Below are positions 17,988 through 27,527 of a DNA stretch of 64,000 bases, in pieces. The DNA comes from Candidatus Kapaibacterium sp. (GTDB lineage: Bacteria > Bacteroidota > Ignavibacteria > Kapaibacteriales > UBA7675), in NCBI GenBank assembly GCA_028284775.1, contig JANQRB010000178.1, positions 1 to 64,000 on the forward strand, read 5' to 3'. The translations under genes and the position numbers were made by a program. The first letter of the stretch is position 1, and every line of letters starts with the position of its first letter. Below the pieces are notes generated by a model. It ran no database searches, had not been told where the DNA came from, and worked only from the letters and a program-made list of their open reading frames with translations.

Positions 17988-18410
17988 TTCTGCCTCCTCG
18001 TCACTTAGCATGTATTATACAATTACCTATCGAAAATTTCAGCGCAGTCCGTACAATCGCAAGACCGCATGCAACGCAAACATTGTACAAATGCAACGGC
18101 AGATTTCCAATGCTGTTTGCCTGATTTTCAAAAAAAACTCGACTTATGCCGCGATAGTGATTCTAAAGACTCTGTTTGATACTTATGAATGCAAGCTATT
18201 CCGAACCAAAGCCGCCGAACTGCGCCGCAGATGATCACAGTATTGCAGCGGCCGCTTTGATTTCAATCCGTCAATACCTGCATTTTGCCAGACAAAGAGC
18301 CATGGGCCAAGACAACGAGCCGGCCGGTTGCGCGCCTGAAATTCTTATGTTATGACGCATTTTGGCGATATTTGGTGTTCGCTGAATCACATTCACGGTG
18401 GAAATATTCT
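17988..18410. other. Intergenic region without recognised gene
   Basis: Divergent spacer between the YtxH gene and prmA. It is more A/T-rich than the flanks and contains no convincing reading frame, tRNA or terminator. Presumably it holds promoters for both directions; none is clear enough to place. A prmA reading frame extends into it from 18285, but without family similarity. Confidence 0.5.
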
Positions 18411-19271
18411 ATGAAAGAGTTTCTCAGGCTGTGTTGGCAAATTCCCGAAGAGCATCAGGATATGGCGGCGGGGGCGCTCTGTGAACTGGATCTGATGGGC
18501 ATCGATCAATCCTTCGATGAGTTTTGCGTGAACTTTGAGGCTGCCAGGAGCGCCTCTGAGTGGCGCCGTATCAGTGAAGCGCATTTTGCGGGTTTCAATC
18601 TGCCTTATATCTGGCGCGGTAGCGAACGAATATTTGATCGAAACTGGAACGAAGAATGGGAACGCGGCGTGCAGCCGGTACGAATCAATGAGCGGATAAT
18701 GATTGTCCCCGAACATTTGAATTCTCAGGTCGATGCGCCGATTAAGGTTTTGATCTCACCGAAGATGTCCTTCGGTACGGGACATCACGCCACAACCCGG
18801 CTTATGGCCGCTCTTCTGGAAACGATTGTCCGGCCCGGCAGCTCTTGGGTCGACGCCGGCGCCGGTACGGGTGTCCTCGCAATCCTGGCCGTCCGCCTCG
18901 GTGCCCGTTCGGTACTGGCCTTCGACAACGACGAATGGGCTGTCGCCAATCTGAAGGAAAACATCAGTCGGAACAACGTCGAACACTCCGTACAAGAACT
19001 TGCTGCCGACGTCAACACCGTCGATCTGCCAGCGGTCGACGGGATTACGGCCAACCTGCACCGTAATCTTCTGCTAGACAACCTTGCCCGCTTCCGCGAG
19101 GCATTGTCCGCCGCTGAAGGAAACCTGCTCGTTTCAGGCATTCTCCATTATGATGCAGACGATGTGGTCCGTGCAGCCACAGGTCAGCACTTTGCGCTGA
19201 TTGAATCAGCCCGGGAGGATGAGTGGTCGGCAATGCGCTTTCAGGCGCTGTCCGCCTCAGGCCGTTCATAA
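18411..19271 (+). CDS. prmA: Ribosomal protein L11 methyltransferase
   Basis: S-adenosylmethionine-dependent trimethylation of ribosomal protein L11. The C-terminal Rossmann methyltransferase domain shows MSFGTGHHATTRLM (the PrmA signature), the SAM loop VDAGAGTGVLAI and VLAFDNDEWAV. The N-terminal L11-recognition domain is short and divergent. The start MKEFLRLCW gives 286 residues, near the family norm; the frame runs 42 codons further upstream without similarity. It is convergent with ctaA, 19 bases between stops. Confidence 0.88.
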   Translation: MKEFLRLCWQIPEEHQDMAAGALCELDLMGIDQSFDEFCVNFEAARSASEWRRISEAHFAGFNLPYIWRGSERIFDRNWNEEWERGVQPVRINERIMIVPEHLNSQVDAPIKVLISPKMSFGTGHHATTRLMAALLETIVRPGSSWVDAGAGTGVLAILAVRLGARSVLAFDNDEWAVANLKENISRNNVEHSVQELAADVNTVDLPAVDGITANLHRNLLLDNLARFREALSAAEGNLLVSGILHYDADDVVRAATGQHFALIESAREDEWSAMRFQALSASGRS

Positions 19272-19290
19272 TCGAAATTAGCGGATTCAG

Positions 19291-20277
19291 TCAGGAGTCA
19301 ATGGAGAGTCCGACACCTTGTATCGGCGCCCTGCGATCGCTCTTGGCGCTCTGCCGCAACATCAGGAGCAACAGAAAAAGCAGGCATACCAGGAAGCTCG
19401 ACAACACCAGATGCAGTACCTGCAAGACCGGCGGGAGATCGAGATACTGCAGACCGACCCCGCTCAGTATTTGCGCCGCGACGACCGCAGCCAGACCGTA
19501 GCCGACCTTGCGATAGGATTCGGCGATTTCCCGCCCCCGGCTCAACCACAACACGGCCAGAGTTCCGATCACAATTAACCAGGAAAACGAACGATGTAAT
19601 TCGAAGGATTGACCAAGCGAAGGTATCCAGAATTCCCGACGCAGATCCGGCGTCGAATTGGTGATCGCATCGATGCCCTCGCGCACCTGCGTACCGAGCA
19701 CCATCTGCCCGAGCGCGAGCACAAATACGACCAGGGCCGCAATCCATAAAGATTGGCGCGCCGAGGGCGGCAGACTAAAGTTGTATTTGGCGGAGCTTGA
19801 GGCAAAAGCCGCATATAGCAAGAGGTTGACGATCACCATCGCAAGCAGCATGTGAACTGTTATCAACCATTCCTTGAGTTCGGATTCCACTACCTGGCCA
19901 CCCAGCCAACCTTGAAAAATGACTAAAACCCAGGCCGCCAGCGACGCATAAAAAATTTCAGGCCGCGCTTTTCGAATTCGGATCGATAACAGCATCGTGG
20001 CGCTGATCAACAAGCCAATCGCGACGCCCACCAAACGATTGACATACTCAATCCAGGTTTTATACACATTGAACTGTCCGGCGTCGAATTCAGGCGGAAG
20101 TTGTTCCACCGACGTGGGCGGGATCCAGGAGCCGAAGCATTTCGGCCAGTCAGGACAGCCAAGACCGGCGCCCGCTGCGCGTACCAGTCCGCCGACAAGG
20201 ATGAGAAAAAGGGTAGCGGCAACCGTCGCCATAGCTACGCGGCGATATCTGCTCAGATAGTCTGCAGCCTCTTTCAT
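19291..20277 (-). CDS. ctaA: Heme A synthase
   Basis: COX15/CtaA-family integral membrane protein (328 residues, eight predicted helices) that oxidises the C8 methyl of heme O to make heme A for cytochrome c oxidase. Features: LVRAAGAGLGCPDWPKCFG near the N-terminus (with paired cysteines), EYVNRLVG, a TVHMLLAM histidine helix, a FELHRSFSWL histidine helix and a VLHLVLS helix. It lies 54 bases downstream of copA, so copper supply and heme A formation for a terminal oxidase may be co-expressed. Confidence 0.93.
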   Translation of the reverse strand: MKEAADYLSRYRRVAMATVAATLFLILVGGLVRAAGAGLGCPDWPKCFGSWIPPTSVEQLPPEFDAGQFNVYKTWIEYVNRLVGVAIGLLISATMLLSIRIRKARPEIFYASLAAWVLVIFQGWLGGQVVESELKEWLITVHMLLAMVIVNLLLYAAFASSSAKYNFSLPPSARQSLWIAALVVFVLALGQMVLGTQVREGIDAITNSTPDLRREFWIPSLGQSFELHRSFSWLIVIGTLAVLWLSRGREIAESYRKVGYGLAAVVAAQILSGVGLQYLDLPPVLQVLHLVLSSFLVCLLFLLLLMLRQSAKSDRRAPIQGVGLSIDS

Positions 20278-20331
20278 GCGCTCCTTCCCGCTCTGCTATC
20301 TAATATCTTCATTGAACAATCCTGCAAAAAG

Positions 20332-22644
20332 TCAAGGTGAAGTACTACCGGCCTCGGCCTGTTGGTCCCTGCCTGGCAATTGCTGTAAAGCGCCCTGCGT
20401 GAATCCACGCAATCGTAAACTGTTGCTGACGACCGAAAGCGACGAAAAAGCCATCGCCGCTCCGGCGAGCATCGGATCCAGCAGAAAGCCGACAATCGGA
20501 TACAAAAGTCCGGCCGCGATTGGAATGCTGAGAATATTGTAGAAAAATGCCCAAAAAAGATTCTGTCTGATGATGCGCATCGTGCGTCGTGCCAGACGCA
20601 GCGTTTCAGCAACCAGCCGGATATTGCTATTCACCAGACTGATGTCGGCACTTTCAAGGGCAATATCGCTGCCGGATCCCATTGCGATACCGACATCGGC
20701 CGCGGCAAGCGCCGGCGCATCGTTGATGCCGTCCCCGACGACCGTCGCTACCTGTCCCTGCCGTTGCTGCTCCTGCACAATTGCTACTTTATCCGCCGGT
20801 AGCAGTTTGGCGTGATAGTTTGCGATTCCAACACTCCGCGCCACCGCTTCGACGCTGCCCTGGTTATCGCCGCTTAATAGCGCCGGCCTCAGTCCCATTC
20901 GCAGCAGTGCTTCAACCGACTCCGCAGCATTTGCTCGTAAGTGGTCACCGATTCCGATCAGGCAACGGACGCTGGTGCCCCAAACAAAGTAAACGACCGT
21001 AAGCCCTTGTTTTTCATATAAATGCGCCCTCTCTTCACAGCCATCGCTACAATGCAGACCGGCTTCGGTAATCAGTGCCCGATTGCCGAGCATTACACGC
21101 TGTCCTTCAAATATTGCTCGGACGCCGCGTCCCGGCAGCATTTCAAAATTGTTCACCGACAATCGAAGTTGCTCTTCGGAAAAAAAATGACGACGTAGGG
21201 CTTGCGCAAGCGGATGTTCGGACGCCTCTTCCAGCGCGCATATTATCGCTGGTGCCTTGTGTCGCTCCACTTCCTCATCCAGCCAATAGACTTCCCTGAC
21301 ACTAGGTTGGCCGACCGTTAATGTGCCGGTTTTGTCGAAAAGAATAGAGTCGGCTCGAGCTGCACGCTCCAGCGCGGCGGCATCCTTAATCAGGATTCCA
21401 CCTGTGGCTCCTTCTCCAATGGCAATACTGATGGCCGTCGGTGTCGCCAGTCCGAGAGCACAAGGACAGGCGATTACCAGCACCGACAATGCCGCGCTGA
21501 AGGCAAATGCAAATGGGGTCTCAACGGCAAGTACCGACCACAGGATAAATGTCAGCAAGGCGATGACAAGAACAATCGGCACGAAGACTGCGGCAACACG
21601 ATCGGCAAAACTCTGAATCGGGGCTTTGCTGCCCTGGGCGTCGCGGACAAGCGCAACGATGCGCGCCAGCATGGTTCCCTCCCCGACCTCATTAGTCTCG
21701 ATAAGGATGGAACCACTCGTATTAAGTGTACCGGCCAACACCAAAGCACCGGCCTCCTTTGCAACCGGCAATGCCTCGCCGGAAATCATACTTTCATCTA
21801 TATAGGTCAGGCCTTCGAGCACACAACCGTCAACCGGTATCTTGTCTCCCGGCCGAATCCGCAGGCGATCGCCTGATCTGATATCTGCGATTGCTGTTTC
21901 TTCCAGTCCATTCGCTGTCTCGCGCCAGGCAGTTTGCGGCGCAAGTTCCAGCAAACGGCTTAATGCATTGGAGGACTTGCGGCGAGCGCGTTCCTCGAGG
22001 TAGCGGCCCAGCAGAATGAAAGTGATAATAACGACCGCAGCTTCGTAATAGACGTGCGCTGCTTGCCCCTGGCCCGTTTGCAACAACGAAGGAGCGAGCG
22101 TATTGACAAAACTCAGCACCATCGCCGCGCCTGTTCCCAGGGCCACAAGGCTGTCCATGGTGGCAGTTCCATGAAGCATTCGCAGCCAGGCATTGCGGTA
22201 AAACTCGCCTCCGCTGTAAACTATGACCGGCAGGGATAATAGCAGCATGAGCCATGCCGACGCGTCGAAAGGAGGAAGGAACATTGCCAGTACAAACACA
22301 GGCAGGCTAAAGGTCACGGCAACCAGCAGTTTGCGGCGCAGATGAATGAGAATCTGCCGGTCTCGTTCCTGATCGACTTCATTCGTCTCCGGCTCAAGCA
22401 GGGTATAACCAACCTCGCTAATAGTCTTTCTGATTTCATCGAAGGTGGTGAGTTCAGCATCGAATTCGACACTGGCGCTTCGATTGGCAAAGTTCACACT
22501 GGCATCGAGCACACCGGGGCTGGCGCTCAGTCGGCGTTCAACAGCTTGCGCACAGGACGCACAAGACATGCCGTCGACAGTTGTAGATATCCGACTGGCT
22601 TTTCGAGCATCGGGGCGTATGGGAGCATCCACCTTGATCTCCAT
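20332..22644 (-). CDS. copA: Copper-exporting P1B-type ATPase
   Basis: 770 residues. One N-terminal heavy-metal-binding domain with MSCASC (CXXC at 28-31), eight membrane helices, actuator motif SGE (288-290), transmembrane CPC (393-395), phosphorylation site DKTGT (437-441), and the hinge GDGINDAPAL. The YN pair in the penultimate helix and MAFSSLSVVSNSLRL in the last helix mark the Cu(I)-specific P1B-1 subgroup. A small metallochaperone gene lies 10 bases upstream. Either detoxification or copper delivery for oxidase assembly is possible; the ctaA neighbour favours the latter. Confidence 0.95.
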   Translation of the reverse strand: MEIKVDAPIRPDARKASRISTTVDGMSCASCAQAVERRLSASPGVLDASVNFANRSASVEFDAELTTFDEIRKTISEVGYTLLEPETNEVDQERDRQILIHLRRKLLVAVTFSLPVFVLAMFLPPFDASAWLMLLLSLPVIVYSGGEFYRNAWLRMLHGTATMDSLVALGTGAAMVLSFVNTLAPSLLQTGQGQAAHVYYEAAVVIITFILLGRYLEERARRKSSNALSRLLELAPQTAWRETANGLEETAIADIRSGDRLRIRPGDKIPVDGCVLEGLTYIDESMISGEALPVAKEAGALVLAGTLNTSGSILIETNEVGEGTMLARIVALVRDAQGSKAPIQSFADRVAAVFVPIVLVIALLTFILWSVLAVETPFAFAFSAALSVLVIACPCALGLATPTAISIAIGEGATGGILIKDAAALERAARADSILFDKTGTLTVGQPSVREVYWLDEEVERHKAPAIICALEEASEHPLAQALRRHFFSEEQLRLSVNNFEMLPGRGVRAIFEGQRVMLGNRALITEAGLHCSDGCEERAHLYEKQGLTVVYFVWGTSVRCLIGIGDHLRANAAESVEALLRMGLRPALLSGDNQGSVEAVARSVGIANYHAKLLPADKVAIVQEQQRQGQVATVVGDGINDAPALAAADVGIAMGSGSDIALESADISLVNSNIRLVAETLRLARRTMRIIRQNLFWAFFYNILSIPIAAGLLYPIVGFLLDPMLAGAAMAFSSLSVVSNSLRLRGFTQGALQQLPGRDQQAEAGSTSP

Positions 22645-22654
22645 GAATCCGCAC

Positions 22655-22867
22655 TCAGCTCAGGAATTCGATGCGAAAACCGGCCTTCACGACCGCCTGG
22701 CGAATCTCTTCCGGCGTGCTCGATTCACATTGAACAGTCAGACGCCGTTCAGGATCGTCGAGATTCAGCGACCATTCCTGAATATCGTCAATTCGATCGA
22801 GCTGAAGACCGATCGAAGTTACACAGCCGCCGCACGAAGCGTCGGTTTTGAACTGGTAGGTTTGCAT
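22655..22867 (-). CDS. CopZ-like heavy-metal-binding chaperone
   Basis: 70 residues forming a single HMA ferredoxin-like domain: beta-alpha-beta-beta-alpha-beta pattern with the metal-binding loop ASCGGCV (CXXC) near residues 11-16, and C-terminal KAGFRIEFLS. It would bind Cu(I) in the cytoplasm and pass it to CopA, whose gene follows 10 bases downstream. The start at MQTYQFK lacks an obvious ribosome site; a reading 14 codons longer is possible. Confidence 0.82.
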   Translation of the reverse strand: MQTYQFKTDASCGGCVTSIGLQLDRIDDIQEWSLNLDDPERRLTVQCESSTPEEIRQAVVKAGFRIEFLS

Positions 22868-23081
22868 CGCGGTTAATGCCAGAATTGCTTTGCGTCGCGC
22901 CCCCGGCATATATTTTCTGATACACCAATTTCACGACCTGTTAAATCGGCTATGACGAACATGCAGTCAGGGAAATGTATTGCTAGTGAGCTTTATGGCT
23001 TCGGAAGCAAATTCGCCCTTCAGGTCGTCGCGCTTATCGCCCTGCAATGCAAAGAGTTAGCTCAAGCATCGAATTAAAATT

Positions 23082-24482
23082 CTAGCGACTGATGACAAAT
23101 CGCCCCGATTCGCGTTGCTGGCCGATATGCAGTACATAAAAATAGCTGCCGGGGCTATAGTGTGTAGTAGACAAACGAAGCGTACTCCGCTCGAATGCAG
23201 CATGGGAAATTTGTAGCAGTTCAATCGGGCTTCCGTCCAGGATGGAAATCTGCAGGGTCCCGTCGGTGGGAGCTCTAACTGCTCTTGGCAGTTCAAGCTC
23301 AATAAATGCGGTGGCGGGCTGTGGAAACAGCAGCAGCTCTCCCCTTTGCTGATTCCATTGGCCGGCAACATCCGCTACAATGGTTGAAGCAGCGAAAAGC
23401 TGTTGCATGACATTATCGGGATTGTGCCGGTTCGCAAAAGTCATTGTCACCGTGCCGCTGCCGCCTTCGGACGTTGTATAGAAGTACATCGTATATGACT
23501 GCTGTGCGCCGGCTTCCAGGTAGAGTTCATATTCGTCAATCGTCGGCGGCAGACACACGTCGAGACACATAGCGCTTTCCCAGCCCGACGGCAGCCTGGT
23601 CTCCGAGCGTCGCAGGTCGATCCAAAGCGGCGAGTCCGAAGTATTCGAGATCATCGCGTCGACGGTCAGGACTTCACCGGCTTTGCCGCTGACGATCGAC
23701 GCTTCCTGAAACATGAACTCGAAACGCGCCTGCGGATCGATGTCAGGATCATCGTCAACAACTTCATCGAAGAATCGGCTGATGTCTCGGTCCATGGAGC
23801 GGCCGCCGTTGTTGAACCAGGGATGACTCGCCACAACCCGCCCCTCGGGACTGATCAGGTAGGCGTGGTTGGGCGCCTGTCCGAAGTGAATCCAGAATTC
23901 GTTACAGGGACCGTCTATCAGCACCTCGGGCAGCAATGGCCATTCAGACTGCAGTCGGCTAAGCAGCATCTTTCGTTCGCCATAGGTGCTTGGCTGGCGC
24001 AGCAGGACATCGTCATCGATGTTGGCTTTGGGCACCCACTCGCGCCCGGGCGGCGCAGTGTAGGGGCTGACGTCGATGGCGGGATGCGCTTCAACGGTGT
24101 AAATCACATATAGCGCGATGCGATCGCCGAACTTTTCCTGTAAAGAGTTGATTTCCGCTATTCGGCGCCGAAAGACATTACATGTAAGGCTGCCTCCCAC
24201 GACAATCATTGGCTTGCCCTGCGCGAGAATCCCGGCCGCGTGGACTGCCTGCCCGCTGGCATTGTAGAGTGTAAAATCCGGTATGACGCTGCCCGTGGGC
24301 AACATTTCGGCTTCGAAATTACGGTCTGAAGAGAATGGGATGTTACAAATAGGGTCCCCGTCTGCGGGGAGAGCGCTGAGACCGATCGAAGGTCCGAGAC
24401 TAACTTCCCCGGCCTCCGTCGTGCCGACGATACAAAAGAGCGCTGCACAGAGGAGGAAAGTGTTGAAGGTTGTGCCTGACAT
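23082..24482 (-). CDS. Secreted iodothyronine-deiodinase-like thioredoxin-fold protein with T9SS sorting domain
   Basis: 466 residues. Signal peptide about 1-24; a deiodinase-like thioredoxin domain about 65-235; a beta-sandwich region about 245-380; and a C-terminal T9SS type A sorting domain about 395-466 ending GSYFYVLHIG...GRFVISR. In the thioredoxin domain, GGSLTCNVFRRR (C101) aligns with the deiodinase GSCTUPPF active site, with cysteine in place of selenocysteine. Further family marks are YTVEAHP, YGERKMLL and GPCNEFWIHFGQAPNHAYLI. The protein should be exported and displayed on or released from the cell surface. Substrate unknown; thiol-redox or dehalogenation chemistry is possible. 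Confidence 0.8.
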   Translation of the reverse strand: MSGTTFNTFLLCAALFCIVGTTEAGEVSLGPSIGLSALPADGDPICNIPFSSDRNFEAEMLPTGSVIPDFTLYNASGQAVHAAGILAQGKPMIVVGGSLTCNVFRRRIAEINSLQEKFGDRIALYVIYTVEAHPAIDVSPYTAPPGREWVPKANIDDDVLLRQPSTYGERKMLLSRLQSEWPLLPEVLIDGPCNEFWIHFGQAPNHAYLISPEGRVVASHPWFNNGGRSMDRDISRFFDEVVDDDPDIDPQARFEFMFQEASIVSGKAGEVLTVDAMISNTSDSPLWIDLRRSETRLPSGWESAMCLDVCLPPTIDEYELYLEAGAQQSYTMYFYTTSEGGSGTVTMTFANRHNPDNVMQQLFAASTIVADVAGQWNQQRGELLLFPQPATAFIELELPRAVRAPTDGTLQISILDGSPIELLQISHAAFERSTLRLSTTHYSPGSYFYVLHIGQQRESGRFVISR

Positions 24483-24625
24483 AGCTCATGTAAATGTGTG
24501 ATACTCTTTCGAACCTGCCTCTTCGGCGCCGCTCGATTCATGTTTTCAGAAATGCAGCTACCACGACTTTGTTACTCATGAGGCCGGACGCATTTGCGGC
24601 GGCGGCCGGATGTGTGCCGGCTACA

Positions 24626-24663
24626 GAAAAACCCCGGCTCGTGCACGCATCAAAAAGCCGAGA
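24626..24663 (-). terminator. Probable terminator after manA
   Basis: On the minus strand TCTCGGCT pairs with AGCCGGGG (two G-U pairs) across a 16-base loop and is followed by five T. It lies directly after the manA stop. The long loop makes it only moderately convincing. Confidence 0.5.
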
Positions 24664-24668
24664 GTGTT

Positions 24669-25946
24669 TCAGGGCAGCCCGGCCCTGAATAGGCAGGCAT
24701 CCGTCTGCGCCACAATGCGATAGGCCAGCCCCGAAGCTGCAAATACGGCACTCCCCCGCTCGAAGGTATTTCCGTCGATTTCAACCGAGCCATCGCTGAC
24801 GATCAGAGTAACCGGCCCCTGCTCGGTAGTCCCTTCGAAACTTTCGCCGGCTCGAAGCCGGACACGCGACAGTTCAAATTCATCAACCGGGGCCGAAAAC
24901 ACAAGGCTTCCGTCATCCGCGCTCCGACCGCGCAGGATAGCCGGCGCCCGATCCTCGTAACTCAGCGTTGCCAGCAGTTCCGGCACGTCGATATGCTTCG
25001 GTGTAAGACCGCCGCGCAGTACGTTGTCGGAGGTCGCCATCAGTTCAACATTGCAGCCTTCAAGATAGGCATGCAGGACACCGGCAGCCTGGAAGGTGCC
25101 TTCGCCCGGCTGCAGATGCACGAGATTTAGTAAATAGATCGATAGAATTCCGCGGTCGCAATGATCGCCGGGCAAACGAAAATGATCGGCGGCACGCAAA
25201 GCCCAGTAATCGGGATCATTCTTGCAAGGTTCTTGATCTCGTTTCCGCAGTCGCGCCAGCAGCGGTTGCAAAAGTGCGTCGATTCCCGCCTGCGGCATTT
25301 CCATAATATGACGATACAAGTGCCGAAGCATGTCGCCCCGCGCCGCGTCGCTCGCCGTCGAAATATCCGCCGGCGGAAGAAAATCATCCGCCAGAGTCCG
25401 CAGCTCGGGAATAGACCTGAAGCTGGCGGCAATTTCAGCCAGCGGACGAAAGCCATGCAGCATCCAGAATTCCGTCAGTGCCACGTGAATCTCCGGCTTG
25501 TGATTGCGATCGCGGTAGTTGCGATCCGGAGCGTCGCGCGCCACGCCGCGTTCTTCTTCCGCTGCAAAACCCCTGACAGCCTGCTCCTTCGTGGGATGCA
25601 CCTGGATCGAGAGCATTTGCCGCGCATCAAGCACTTTAAACAGATATGGAAGCTCCGCCTGAAATCGTGTGCAGACATCATTTCCAAGCATTCGTGCTGG
25701 TGCAGCAGCAACCAGCTCGTTGAGAGGGATCTCGACCCCGTCGATCACGGCCAGCGCCGGTGCTTTGGGATGCGTACCCAGCCATAGTTCGGCAAATGGC
25801 TGTTCGTCGGAATTTTCCTGCCCAATCAATGCCGGAATATATTCCGTGCCGCCCCAGGCATAATGCTGCACCCGGCCCCGAAGCGGAATCAGGCCCGGCC
25901 GCGCAAGCCAGCTTTGCAGCGCATTCGTAAGCTTATTCTTTGTCAT
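24669..25946 (-). CDS. manA: Mannose-6-phosphate isomerase, class I
   Basis: Interconverts fructose-6-phosphate and mannose-6-phosphate, feeding GDP-sugar and glycan synthesis. The 425 residues have the type I PMI zinc ligands: LSIQVHPTKEQA (Q and H), DRNHKPEIHVALTEF (the KPE glutamate), and a C-terminal cupin with GTFQAAGVLHAYLEG. AELWLGTHPKAP near the N-terminus is also typical. Transcribed alone between two terminating regions. It could supply mannose derivatives for envelope glycans; no glycan cluster is adjacent. Confidence 0.93.
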   Translation of the reverse strand: MTKNKLTNALQSWLARPGLIPLRGRVQHYAWGGTEYIPALIGQENSDEQPFAELWLGTHPKAPALAVIDGVEIPLNELVAAAPARMLGNDVCTRFQAELPYLFKVLDARQMLSIQVHPTKEQAVRGFAAEEERGVARDAPDRNYRDRNHKPEIHVALTEFWMLHGFRPLAEIAASFRSIPELRTLADDFLPPADISTASDAARGDMLRHLYRHIMEMPQAGIDALLQPLLARLRKRDQEPCKNDPDYWALRAADHFRLPGDHCDRGILSIYLLNLVHLQPGEGTFQAAGVLHAYLEGCNVELMATSDNVLRGGLTPKHIDVPELLATLSYEDRAPAILRGRSADDGSLVFSAPVDEFELSRVRLRAGESFEGTTEQGPVTLIVSDGSVEIDGNTFERGSAVFAASGLAYRIVAQTDACLFRAGLP

Positions 25947-26062
25947 TCAATCACGATGTAATTCTGTAAGGACCGGATAGCATACAAAAATCGCAAAGCG
26001 CGCCGGAGTATACAATCAATTTTGCGCCGGGGTAGTCGCCGCTCGTCAGGAAACGAGCTGAA

Positions 26063-26695
26063 TCAGGGAATATCGTAGTTGAGGTATTCGTCGTGCCAGG
26101 TATACAGGTAAGCGTAGTTTGATCGCATGGCTTCCCAGTCATCCATGCTGCTATATTTTGCACCGACAATATCTTCGTATGCTATACGCATTTGCCTGGC
26201 GCAAACCAGGGGCGGCACCTGACCGACGCCGGCGCCGAATGCAGGAAGCGCAACTTTGTGAAACTGCTTGCGCAGCGGCCGGCCATCGGGCAGCACACCG
26301 TGATACAGGAGGATCAGAACCGCACGCATCGCCAGATAGACATTCGGCGTTCGATGAATAGTCATTGGCGTCCGCATCGTAGGCGCCGCTATCAGCCAGG
26401 GAAATCGCTGGTGATCCGTCGGTACGATCGTTGCCTGACCGACGAGGAGCTCGCCATAGAAACGCCAGCGAATCTCCTTTTGCAAACGCTTCTCGACGTG
26501 CCAGCCCAGGGTCTTCGAAATTGCAAAGTCAAGTCCGCCATTCATGAAACCAAAAGAGTTGGCCGGGCTGACAAGGGCGTCATGGGATTCGCTTAAGATG
26601 TCGCCATGACGGATGTCAATTTCCTCGACCCCGGCAAAGACCTGCTGCCAGGCTTCAACTACGGGTTTGTCGGTACAGATCAGTGAGATTTTCAT
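26063..26695 (-). CDS. Macro-domain protein
   Basis: 210 residues dominated by a macro domain, the ADP-ribose binding fold. VEEIDIRHGDILSE and VSPANSFGFMNGGLDFAI supply the characteristic asparagine and GG of the ligand loop, and ALPAFGAGVGQVP forms the second phosphate-binding loop. The C-terminal 40 residues are a charged, aromatic extension. Such proteins hydrolyse or bind ADP-ribosylated targets or O-acetyl-ADP-ribose. No ADP-ribosyltransferase or toxin is next to it, so its partner is unknown. It resembles macro domains also found in phage and stress loci. Confidence 0.8.
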   Translation of the reverse strand: MKISLICTDKPVVEAWQQVFAGVEEIDIRHGDILSESHDALVSPANSFGFMNGGLDFAISKTLGWHVEKRLQKEIRWRFYGELLVGQATIVPTDHQRFPWLIAAPTMRTPMTIHRTPNVYLAMRAVLILLYHGVLPDGRPLRKQFHKVALPAFGAGVGQVPPLVCARQMRIAYEDIVGAKYSSMDDWEAMRSNYAYLYTWHDEYLNYDIP

Positions 26696-26760
26696 ACGCA
26701 GTGCAGCAACAATCCAGTTGGGCGCGGATTGTTACTATCGGACTCTCGCAAATGCCAGTG

Positions 26761-27492
26761 CTACAGACGCAGACTAATGGCCCGTTGCAGCGATTCCTCA
26801 TCTTCGGCGCGATTCCGGCTGAGGCGCGGATCGAAGATGGAGACACCTTTGCGAAAAAATGCCAGCGGATCGACTTGCAAAACCAGTTCCAGCCGGTCAT
26901 CCGCCGCCAGGCTGCGCGGGCTGTCAAATTCGAGCACCAGCTCGCGCTCGACAGCAGCACGATAGCTAAACTCCTGCCATGTTCCCTCGTCGAAAACTGT
27001 ACCATCGATGACAATCGAAAGCCGCTCGTTGCTTGCAAAAGCCTCCAGGTCAGCGTCGCCGGCATAGCGGGCAGCGTCGTCAACAGCAAGGCGGCGGGCG
27101 GCAAGCATCAGATTGTCATACTCTCCTTCGGGAACCTGTGCCTGCAATAGTTCCGTACTTTGACCGACAAGGGTCAGATCGACGGCTATTGGTCCGTCGG
27201 CTAGGCCGCGGTCGGACCTGCGGGCGTCGATCGTACTACGGTGAAGGACAAAGTCCCCCAGTAGCAGCCGCATGCGATGAATATGCAGGGAGTCGACATC
27301 ATCCGGCCGCGCTATCTGATCGACGCTGGAATGTTTGCGGGCCGCGTTAACGACATTACCCAGCAATTCGGCCCGCAAAGTGATCTGCGCTTCACCGCCG
27401 TTCAGATCAGTCGTATCGGAACAGGCGCCTGCCACCAGAAGCAAAAGCAGACAAATTGTAATTCTGGTAGTTGTAAATCTGCTAGGTCTCAT
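26761..27492 (-). CDS. Lipoprotein, DUF4382-like
   Basis: About 243 residues with a lipoprotein signal peptide: a leucine-rich core and the lipobox VAGAC near residue 24. The mature part has the pattern VDSLHIHRMRLLLGDFVLHR ... VPEGEYDNLMLAARRLAV and a terminal VLQVDPLAFFRKG...FDPRLS, which resembles DUF4382-type surface lipoproteins in FCB bacteria. Several start codons are possible: TTG overlapping the kinase stop (27531), ATG 27504, or ATG 27492, which gives the cleanest signal peptide. It is directly downstream of the histidine kinase gene and probably co-transcribed with it. Function unknown. Confidence 0.65.
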   Translation of the reverse strand: MRPSRFTTTRITICLLLLLVAGACSDTTDLNGGEAQITLRAELLGNVVNAARKHSSVDQIARPDDVDSLHIHRMRLLLGDFVLHRSTIDARRSDRGLADGPIAVDLTLVGQSTELLQAQVPEGEYDNLMLAARRLAVDDAARYAGDADLEAFASNERLSIVIDGTVFDEGTWQEFSYRAAVERELVLEFDSPRSLAADDRLELVLQVDPLAFFRKGVSIFDPRLSRNRAEDEESLQRAISLRL

Positions 27493-27527
27493 GTGAATTC
27501 TCATCTCCCGGCGCCGAATGTTCAGGC

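Noticed and set aside
23082..24482. Possible selenocysteine at the deiodinase-like active site
   Set aside because: The codon at residue 101 encodes cysteine and there is no in-frame TGA, so no recoding is needed.
25161..25787. A 208-codon open frame opposite manA
   Set aside because: It lies wholly inside a clearly conserved gene on the other strand and has no recognisable motif; treated as a shadow frame.
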